The notes beneath the pieces are model-generated. The model saw only the letters and a program-made list of their open reading frames with translations. It had not been told where the DNA came from and searched no databases. 64,000 nt of DNA, taken from positions 15,745,184 through 15,809,183 of the forward strand of contig OZ020303.1 of NCBI GenBank assembly GCA_963971305.1. Reading direction: 5' to 3'. This DNA is from Arcuatula senhousia. Its lineage: Eukaryota; Mollusca; Bivalvia; Mytilida; Mytilidae. The first letter of the stretch is position 1. Every line of letters begins with the position of its first letter. The position numbers and the translations under genes were made by a program. Positions 61,501 through 64,000 of the stretch are shown here, piece after piece.

Positions 61501-63207
61501 TCAGTCACTCACAGTGGCAGTGTGTTTGTTTACAACCCCAGTCTAGTTTTATCAAAGAACACACTTTGTCTAGATACGGTCATAATCTTTGCCAAACACC
61601 CATGCATGTAGTTGGAGTTGCTTTCCAGTGAATTATGTTGTCTGCAATGGGTCGCGTGAACATTTGACTAAGGACATGAATAAAAATGATTTATTAAAAC
61701 TTTTATTACAATTATTTAGCAGCTGGAAAATAGTGTAAAATATGCTTTATATATAGAAAAAAATATTTAAAAATAATTGTGCATTAATAGAAATTAGAAT
61801 GAAAAAGTTTCTAAAAATTGAAATGAATTTGACTCCTACACTTGGTAATGACTGATGTTAAAATTACAGGCAAATGCTTGTACATTTCTTTTCTGGTGAT
61901 TATTACTTTTGCAAAATCAAAATGTATTAAACCTTTTGAAACTGAAAATAAGATACATGTATAGGACAATGTTAAACCGGGACTCAGTTTGTATGGTACC
62001 TTTACAAATATAATATAATATAAAACACATGTTTTTGTGAATGAACTAGTCATAAGTGACTTAAGAAGGAGTTTTAGCCACACACTTTAATTTTATTTAT
62101 AGATCATCCTATCACTTATGTGTATAACACACTACATTACTATCACAAGATATTGTCTCAGAGAGCTGGATTTAAGAGGAGGCTTGTCTATTCTATTATG
62201 AGTAAGTGCAAAATATTGTACTATTGACCTAGATATGGCTGCATGTTTCCATGTGTAACTTAGCTTTTATTCAGGGAAAGAAAAGAAGAAATAAATTAAA
62301 TAACAATAAAATGAATTCAATTCAAATTTTATTGAGAGATATAAAAGTTTTGAAATTAATTATATAAATGTTCATAGTTCTAAAGCAAATGTACGGTAAA
62401 ATCTGTCATTTAATGAATTATCAGTCACTAGACACCTACATATAGAAATGAAAAATAAATATCACATTGAATGTCTGTGTAAAACAAAGCATTGTTACTT
62501 TTTATCCAAGATGCATACCAAGATATCCGTCCAGCTAGCTGGTTCCTATCTGAAGATTACCAACAGTTTATCAAGAGTGACAATTTAGAATGGGATCCAG
62601 AACAGGATTATTACATTAGATTGATAGGCAGACTGGTGGACAGTATCCTTAACAGTTTTTCTTTGTTTTTTTGTATAATTATACACAAAAAATTCTAAAA
62701 CAAATTTAAGACCTGAAAACAATCATGAATTTTTTTTCTTATGTCCCCTATAACATAATGCACAAGATGCATATGACATCACAAAAAAATCTTTATTAGT
62801 TTTCCAAACAAATTACCATGTAGTTTTATCCCAAAGATATTTTAAAATCAGCTTTTTTTATCCCTCAAAATGAAACCAAATAAACAATTTGATAAGGAAA
62901 TTATTAACAAAAGACATCAAGAAGCATTGAGATTAAGATTATATCTCTGAATCCAATAATCAATTTAATTCAACATGTTAAAAAAAATAATGGTTTGCCA
63001 GGAACTTTTGCATAGTAGATGTTTGTTTTCCTTAACCAATTAAATAGCCATCAATGGTAATTCACCTTTCCCAACCTGTGACTGGAGATTCAATGAATTC
63101 CCCAGCCCAGCAGCCCATGCTTTGTATGTCACATGTGTAGAACTGATGGCTTTACCAGTGGGTGGTGATAAAGTTGGCAGATGTCTATTGGATGTTGTGT
63201 TGAAGAG
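31395..63207 (+). CDS. MED23: Mediator of RNA polymerase II transcription subunit 23 (28 exons, 5' and 3' incomplete)
   Basis: MED23 is a tail-module subunit of the Mediator complex in the nucleus. It links DNA-bound activators (in mammals ELK1 and others) to RNA polymerase II, and is a large helical-repeat scaffold without catalytic residues. Here 28 exons join in one frame of about 1,115 codons with matching splice phases throughout. Telling blocks are FKLVRRIIGGVDYK, ISYILDRNACLLPAYFA, LLRYVLEQPYSR, MLGLNKQ, QLLWQHLSSQ, GRDHLMWVLLQFISGSIQKN, DFLPVMKLYDLLY, STCIWIHLNKKAQ, LPMNLLDSLTVHAKMSLIHS, APALVETYSRLLVYMEIES, HYRVQLLAHLHTLATVSQTN, RTFADYMVYE, LNDMVWKYNIVT and CDWRFNEFPSPAAHAL. Animal MED23 is about 1,370 residues, so roughly 15-20 N-terminal residues and about 210 C-terminal residues are missing. 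No initiator exon was found: an in-frame stop lies just before 31395. All introns are GT-AG except intron 8 (GC-AG). Introns 1, 12, 14, 16, 19 and 28 hold mobile elements. No stop or frameshift occurs in any exon, so the gene is likely functional. Confidence 0.95.
32145..32256 (+). repeat. GTCACAGGAACAAAA minisatellite
   Basis: About six units of A/G-rich spacer plus GTCACA (for example AAAGTCACAGGAACAAAAGT). The same unit in inverted orientation lies at 36521-36577, so the two arrays bracket the LINE relic in MED23 intron 1. The ORF at 31933-32238 runs into it and is not a gene. Confidence 0.7.
32672..33043 (-). pseudogene. LINE reverse transcriptase relic, C-terminal end and 3' tail
   Basis: Minus-strand frame containing FFDKINKCCENF, LSPELKYFWLFTNEN and YLGNFILECFEKR, the usual extreme C-terminus of mollusc non-LTR retrotransposon ORF2 (after the zinc-knuckle and HFLxxC region). 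The 3' UTR seems to end near 32672 with a TCTTATTC-rich tail. The preceding part of the ORF is at 35690-36480, separated by about 2.7 kb of other DNA. Confidence 0.6.
33033..33292. repeat. Inverted duplication, arms of about 86 bp
   Basis: ACAGTACACCAAGAGACATA and CCGTGA...GTGGTACACCACTCTTAGAG in the left arm are matched, inverted, in the right arm (33206-33292) with very few changes (for example TGATCAC versus TGTTCAG). The spacer of about 88 bp is AT-rich and itself partly self-complementary. The left arm continues out of the LINE relic, so LINE sequence was copied in inverted orientation. Confidence 0.8.
33293..34179. other. No exon confirmed; possible alternative first exon near 33452
   Basis: This is part of MED23 intron 1. 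GGAATGGAGAAG followed by GTAAGA at 33452-33466 would make a short start exon (ATG GAG AAG) ending in phase 0. There is otherwise no coding signature. Confidence 0.3.
34180..34975 (+). repeat. Dispersed repeat, about 0.8 kb
   Basis: It has the general look of bivalve non-autonomous elements: CACTCCCCGCCCC near the start, GTCCGTACTTGCG and CCGTCCCTCCATACTTCCG, internally repeated AGGTCTATAACTCAAATAC- and TTTGGGGTCAGTGAAATTTC-like lines, and at the end GACGGGCGCACAAACGGATG and TCGCATTGCGGCGAGGG. There is no second copy in the window, so the limits are approximate. Confidence 0.45.
35690..36480 (-). pseudogene. LINE reverse transcriptase relic, post-RT region
   Basis: On the minus strand, KPILLYCCEISGIF near 36435 is followed across frame breaks by KKASNLAVLSEVGRFPLYFS (near 36270), then LEKLQEGLLYDAYL, a long open stretch with RIRRAICRIRISAHDLRIEK, and ERSQRLCHYC near 35770. 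This is the order seen after the reverse transcriptase domain of LINE ORF2 (GxLGRxPL block, RxxxHxLxIExGR block, C-x-x-C knuckle). The frame leaves recognisable sequence right after the CHYC. The remaining C-terminus is at 32672-33043. At least two frameshifts and stops. Confidence 0.75.
36521..36577 (-). repeat. GTCACA minisatellite, inverted partner
   Basis: On the minus strand: AGGAAAAAAAGTCACGGAAG, then AAAAGTCAAAGG, AAAAAAGGTCACAAG and AAAAAAAGTCACAATG. It matches 32145-32256 in inverted orientation, including the final AAAGTCACAATG. Confidence 0.7.
36770..36894 (+). CDS. MED23: MED23 exon 2
   Basis: Acceptor TTTTTAAG, donor GTAACA, phase 0 in, two bases left. It starts ESVELALKTYVGLLHEQHS and ends ELNIVLA, matching the N-terminal helical region. 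A weak purine-poor acceptor, but the frame and homology are clear. Confidence 0.85.
37134..37245 (+). CDS. MED23: MED23 exon 3
   Basis: Acceptor TTTTTTTCAG, donor GTAAAA. It encodes PICEILLNQEKL and FKLVRRIIGGVDYK, the latter nearly invariant in animal MED23. Confidence 0.93.
37982..38080 (+). CDS. MED23: MED23 exon 4
   Basis: Acceptor CTTTTCAG, donor GTAGGT, phase 0, 33 codons starting GCRDILRMVLEKSHTIPS. The donor could also be read five bases later, but only this site keeps the frame into exon 5. Confidence 0.88.
38520..38624 (+). CDS. MED23: MED23 exon 5
   Basis: Acceptor TTTCTTTCAG, donor GTGGGT, 35 codons, VISYILDRNACLLPAYFAIY to KTPHHW. Confidence 0.93.
39141..39213 (+). CDS. MED23: MED23 exon 6
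   Basis: Acceptor ACATTACAG, donor GTAATA. It encodes KLYGKILSEFTDSFRPAAQM, matching the FVDTFRPTAR region of vertebrate MED23. Confidence 0.9.
39852..39964 (+). CDS. MED23: MED23 exon 7
   Basis: Acceptor CTCAACAG, donor GTCAGT. It encodes GRSHLVPIVGHS and LKFPLNGPLPYDK. Confidence 0.92.
40285..40380 (+). CDS. MED23: MED23 exon 8 (GC donor)
   Basis: Acceptor TTCCTACAG, 32 codons DLSEPQTGLLRYVLEQPYSR to MLGLNKQ. The 3' splice junction reads AAACAG/GCAAGT, a GC donor with otherwise perfect consensus. No nearby GT keeps the frame. Confidence 0.92.
40683..40883 (+). CDS. MED23: MED23 exon 9
   Basis: 67 codons, acceptor TATTTTGAAG, donor GTAAGA. It contains LEEQLVDLVVMAMERSE, QLLWQHLSSQVIYFVLFQFA and FPHMVMSLYEK, among the most conserved stretches of the protein. 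Confidence 0.95.
41381..41467 (+). CDS. MED23: MED23 exon 10
   Basis: 29 codons, acceptor GATTTGTAG, donor GTAAGA. It encodes KGRDHLMWVLLQFISGSIQK. Confidence 0.95.
41545..41960 (+). repeat. Dispersed repeat in MED23 intron 10
   Basis: Units with CTGTCTGTCTGCAATATAAC and ACAGTTTTCTCAGCAACTAC plus a 'bases after GTGACTT..TTGG' line repeat inside this stretch (41588, 41778, 41940). The same family occurs at 60500-60725. No coding content. Confidence 0.55.
42563..42765 (+). CDS. MED23: MED23 exon 11
   Basis: Acceptor TTTTGAACAG, donor GTAAGG two bases into a codon. It encodes LKDFLPVMKLYDLLYSDTE and STCIWIHLNKKAQTDK and ends with ALQEHQ. Confidence 0.94.
43064..43137 (+). CDS. MED23: MED23 exon 12
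   Basis: Acceptor TCTGTTTCAG, donor GTAAGT. It encodes YFEQNLASKNFSLNDFRIAL then LCNA; the next residue is split with exon 13. The following intron (7.7 kb) holds the 941-bp array. Confidence 0.93.
43294..50251 (+). mobile_element. 7-kb element with 17-bp perfect inverted ends and a tandem array of about 941-bp units
   Basis: The ends AAGGTCTTTCCCTTTCC (43294-43310) and GGAAAGGGAAAGACCTT (50235-50251) are exact inverted copies. The left flank carries a 20-bp palindrome with CTTCCGGAAG. From about 44155 the element is a tandem array. The junction motif TCAGAAGAAATACAATAAGG recurs at 44502, 45449, 45500, 46441, 47382, 48323, 49264 and 50206, giving steps of 947, 51, 941, 941, 941, 941 and 942. 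Units between 46.4 and 49.3 kb look identical; the first and last differ. Each unit contains a AAGGTCTTCCCTTGGAAAGG-type hairpin, an (AAT)n run, and TGACCTTGACCTTTGACC with TTCAAGGTCA. Small frames of 60-100 codons repeat with the units and have no domain. No transposase is seen. Confidence 0.8.
50862..51030 (+). CDS. MED23: MED23 exon 13
   Basis: Acceptor CTTCTCCAG, donor GTGAGA. It encodes STNNEFFNLPMGKLMESLYG and PMNLLDSLTVHAKM. Confidence 0.94.
51725..51867 (+). CDS. MED23: MED23 exon 14
   Basis: Acceptor TTGCTTTTCAG, donor GTAAGG. It encodes LIHSIVHRVMRQAKAKSSVA and APALVETYSRLLVYMEIES to KGFI. An element starts 76 bases beyond the donor. Confidence 0.95.
51943..53046 (+). mobile_element. 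GACCGC-family element, copy 2, in MED23 intron 14
   Basis: T-run, then the 5' hairpin ATACGACCGCAAAAAATTTG, a GTCGTCGTAG-rich stretch, and three to four diverged tandem units of about 180 bp, each with GGTCCCCC(TTTTTTCGTT)- or CCCCTTTTTTC-like lines. The inverted 5' arm TTGCGGTCGTATC is at 53009, the hairpin GCTGCGCTCGGCGAAGC at 53023-53039, then TTTTATT. Same orientation as the host gene. Confidence 0.75.
53427..53601 (+). CDS. MED23: MED23 exon 15
   Basis: Acceptor CCTTTTTCAG, donor GTAATC. It encodes QLLPTVFSSHAWGILHTLLE and HYRVQLLAHLHTLATVSQTN then QNQLHL. Confidence 0.95.
53884..54059 (+). CDS. MED23: MED23 exon 16
   Basis: Acceptor GTTAATTTTAG, donor GTAATG. It starts VESTALRLISGLGNAEVQPQ and ends SEELNKALVLTLARAVHV-N. 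A MITE lies 15 bases beyond the donor. Confidence 0.94.
54075..54298. mobile_element. 224-bp MITE with CCGTATAG ends, TA target duplication
   Basis: The left end CCGTATAGTGGGAAATTTTC and, inverted, the right end GCAAAAATTACCCGCTATACGG. TA flanks both sides (54073-54074 and 54299-54300), as for Tc1/mariner-type MITEs. The interior carries repeated TCGCGAAA/TTTCGCGA words. It begins 15 bases after the exon 16 boundary. Confidence 0.8.
54370..55755 (+). mobile_element. AGCTCACCTGG-family element (Helentron-like architecture)
   Basis: T-run, then the 5' hairpin AGCTCACCTGGACC/GGTCCATGTGAGCT (54370-54400), CATCACTTGGCGTCCG, a (GTCGTC)n run, and two to three tandem units of about 480 bp carrying GTTAACTCCTCTAACACC-, AACATGGCTGCCATGGC- and AAGATCTACCTG-like lines (54475, 54960, 55440). 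Near the 3' end the arm returns inverted (CAGGTGAGC, 55717), then the hairpin AGGCTCTTGGGAGCCT (55731-55746) and CTTGTTTTG. It lies in MED23 intron 16 in gene orientation. Confidence 0.8.
56074..56271 (+). CDS. MED23: MED23 exon 17
   Basis: Acceptor AATCTTTCAG; donor GTTTGT, a weak but GT-containing site one base into a serine codon. It encodes FSANWFREILNQIMTNTPHS and LKRNVDTEYRKWK. The frame into exon 18 and homology (KWKSM.NE) fix the boundary. Confidence 0.92.
56522..56588 (+). CDS. MED23: MED23 exon 18
   Basis: Acceptor TTTTCTAG, donor GTAAGG. It encodes MANEEDIIAHFSMQGTSPLF. Confidence 0.94.
56822..56875 (+). CDS. MED23: MED23 exon 19
   Basis: A 54-base exon, acceptor TTTGTTTGCAG, donor GTAAGA. 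It encodes IIWKNMLEEHSLPSTAY. Confidence 0.9.
   Translation, partial: HYMEEHVGGTQPSIYSL
57183..58351. mobile_element. Composite element with CCATATTGGATAGGGG inverted ends
   Basis: The left end (57183-57233, TATTGGAGCCATATTGGATAGGG) and the right end (58301-58351, inverted, with CCCCTATCCAATATGG) form imperfect inverted repeats of about 45 bp. Inside is the GTCCCGC/GCGGGAC hairpin repeat (57304-57329), which also lies in the core of the long-inverted-repeat elements at 9627 and 14310. Nested within that is the element at 57537-58113. The GTCCCGC repeat resumes after the nested insertion (GAATGTTTAAGTTCTATAAA-like line at 58128). Confidence 0.65.
57537..58113 (+). mobile_element. ATACCCCCCACTT-family element, copy 1 (Helentron-like architecture)
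   Basis: T-run, the 5' hairpin ATACCCCCCACTT/AAGTGGGGGGTAT (57537-57555), CCGTCCGTCC, and three tandem units of about 180 bp carrying GCAACTCCTCCTAAACCCCT and TGGATTTTCATGAAAC. Then the inverted arm (GTGGGGGGTAT, 58070), the hairpin GTGAGCTGCGGCTCAC (58087-58102) and AGTTTTTCTAG. In repeat copies lacking it (9815-9840) the host sequence reads TTTGATTATTTTATTGCATA without interruption, which supports the insertion. Confidence 0.85.
58404..58515 (+). CDS. MED23: MED23 exon 20
   Basis: Acceptor TTTTTTGTAG, donor GTAAGG. It encodes VLDRLGPRALSSHLRTFADY and MVYELNLSGVSGQNINK. Confidence 0.94.
59019..59090 (+). CDS. MED23: MED23 exon 21
   Basis: 24 codons, acceptor TATTTTTAG, donor GTGAGT. It encodes YIDTLNDMVWKYNIVTIDRL then VLCL. 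Confidence 0.95.
59545..59655 (+). CDS. MED23: MED23 exon 22
   Basis: 37 codons, acceptor TTGATTTCAG, donor GTACGT. It encodes ALRNFDENEARLCYLITHML and LLKPVEFKTRASDFVRE. Confidence 0.95.
59883..59942 (+). CDS. MED23: MED23 exon 23
   Basis: 20 codons, NSPEHWLQSNWHDKHMAFHR, acceptor TGTTTAACAG, donor GTAGGT. Confidence 0.94.
60205..60312 (+). CDS. MED23: MED23 exon 24
   Basis: 36 codons, acceptor AACTTTATAG, donor GTAAGT. It encodes KYPEKFYYEGTQDLNNPIQ and YLPVYFGNVCLRFIP. Confidence 0.95.
60500..60725 (+). repeat. Dispersed repeat in MED23 intron 24
   Basis: CCGTCCGTCTGCAACATTAC, CATAACAGTTTTCTAAGCAA and TCACAGTGACTTGAAATTTG repeat the family at 41545-41960 in the same order and orientation. 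Confidence 0.55.
61220..61319 (+). CDS. MED23: MED23 exon 25
   Basis: Acceptor TTATTTTCCAG, donor GTAGGT. It encodes VLDILLHRIIEQPSLSNLAE and ILESLGMLYKFH. Confidence 0.94.
61330..61690. other. GC-richer stretch in MED23 intron 25, unidentified
   Basis: Relative to the rest of the introns this stretch is less AT-rich (CATAACCCGGTGGGTACGGG, CAGTCACTCACAGTGGCAGT). No ORF, no second copy in the window and no clear RNA fold. It may be a repeat with copies elsewhere. Confidence 0.3.
62103..62201 (+). CDS. MED23: MED23 exon 26
   Basis: Acceptor TTTTATTTATAG, donor GTAAGT. It encodes HPITYVYNTLHYYHKILSQR and AGFKRRLVYSIM. Confidence 0.95.
   Translation: MILSLMCITHYITITRYCLRELDLRGGLSILL
62511..62642 (+). 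CDS. MED23: MED23 exon 27
   Basis: Acceptor TTTTTATCCAAG, donor GTATCC. It encodes AYQDIRPASWFLSEDYQQF and YYIRLIGRLVD. Both splice sites are weaker than average, but homology and frame agree. Confidence 0.92.
63048..63207 (+). CDS. MED23: MED23 exon 28 (last in window)
   Basis: Acceptor AATTAAATAG, donor GTAAGC. It encodes INGNSPFPTCDWRFNEFPSP and AAHALYVTCVELMALPVGG and ends LLDVVLK-R with two bases left. In animal MED23 about 210 more residues follow, so the remaining exons lie beyond 64000. Confidence 0.95.
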
Positions 63208-63230
63208 GTAAGCTGAAAATATAGTATAAG

Positions 63231-64000
63231 ACTAGAAAAACTGTGAGCCGCAGCTCACAAATAAATACCCCCCCACCCCCCAAAAAAATTAATCAGATAA
63301 AATTTAGAATAGGAGATGCACATCTACATTATGTCACAAATATTGTGTGTAGGTTTCATGAAAATCCATCAAGGGGTTTAGGAGGAGTTGCAGATAAGAG
63401 ATGGGCACCCCCATGTAGTCGAATGGCTTAGTCCATGTATTGCTATGGGAAACTCCAAAATCATTCTGATCAAATTTTAAAATAGTAGGTGCACATCTAC
63501 ATTATGTCACAAAGATTGTGTGTAAGTTTCATGAAAATCCATCAAGAGGTTTAGGAGGAGTTGCGGATAAGAGATGGGTACCCCCATGTAGTCGAATGGC
63601 TAAGTCCATGTTTTGCTATGGGAAACCCTAAAAACCATTCTGATCAAATTTTAAAATAGTAAGTGCACATCTACATTATGTCACAACAATTGTGTGTAAG
63701 TTTCATGAAAATCCATCAAGGGGTTTAGGAGGAGTTGCGGATAAGAGATGGGTATCCCCATGTAGGCGAATGGCTAAGTCCATGTTTTACTATGGGAAAC
63801 TCCAAAAATCATTCTGATCAAATTTTAAGATAGTAGGTGCACATCTACATTATGTCACAAAGATTGTGTGTAAGTTTCATGAAAATCCACCAAGGGGTTT
63901 AGGAGGAGTTGCGGATAAGAGATGGGTACCCTGAAGTGTGACGGATGGACGGACGGACACCCCTGTCACTATATACCCCCCACTTTTGAAGTGGGGGGTA
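63231..64000 (-). mobile_element. ATACCCCCCACTT-family element, copy 2, inverted
   Basis: Minus-strand copy of the element at 57537-58113: T-rich edge and CTGTGAGCCGCAGCTCAC hairpin at 63240-63258, then ATACCCCCCCACCCCCC. About four tandem units carry CATCAAGGGGTTTAGGAGGA and GGATAAGAGATGGGTACCC. GACGGACGGACACCCC is near 63945, and the 5' hairpin CCCCCCACTTTTGAAGTGGG runs to the window edge. It starts 24 bases beyond the exon 28 donor. Confidence 0.85.

Overview
The window looks like nuclear DNA of a marine bivalve mollusc. It is AT-rich and intron-rich, and several repeat families match types I know from mussels, oysters and scallops, such as GTCCGTCC-type mobile elements, the AGCTCACCTGG element and TGACCTTGACC-rich repeats. 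The species cannot be fixed from sequence alone; a Mytilus-like mussel is a guess.

Only one gene is well supported: the Mediator tail subunit MED23, on the plus strand. Twenty-eight coding exons (31395-63207) join in a single uninterrupted frame of about 1,115 codons. They match the animal MED23 protein from near its N-terminus to roughly five sixths of its length. The initiator exon is not identified and the 3' end lies beyond the window. All introns begin GT and end AG except intron 8, which begins GC. At the left edge one minus-strand exon (530-761) encodes a galactose-binding (fucolectin/F5-8C-like) domain of another gene that runs out of the window.

The rest is mobile and repetitive DNA. 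1-5.4 kb: diverged tandem repeats, including an array of about 150-bp units. 5.4-15.5 kb: two copies, in opposite orientation, of a long-terminal-inverted-repeat element, with a 608-bp tandem duplication between them and later insertions in one copy. 15.6-23.0 kb: a tandem segmental duplication whose second copy carries several extra mobile elements, so the first copy supplies empty sites. 24-31 kb: inverted-repeat elements, a decayed Penelope-like reverse transcriptase, a perfect 84-bp palindrome and a 620-bp MITE with a clean 5-bp target duplication. 31.5-36.8 kb (MED23 intron 1): a LINE relic split by other DNA and flanked by inverted GTCACA minisatellites. 43.3-50.25 kb (intron 12): an element with 17-bp perfect inverted ends and an array of about 941-bp units, several nearly identical, each carrying nuclear-receptor-type half sites. 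Introns 14, 16, 19 and 28 carry further elements.

The most interesting pattern is that at least four families with different sequences share one architecture: a T-run, a GC-rich 5' hairpin whose arm recurs inverted near the 3' end, GTC-rich microsatellite and/or tandem repeats, a short 3' hairpin and a second T-run. This resembles non-autonomous Helentron-type rolling-circle elements. I see no convincing undescribed protein system; the novelty is in mobile-element structure and its effect on the MED23 locus.
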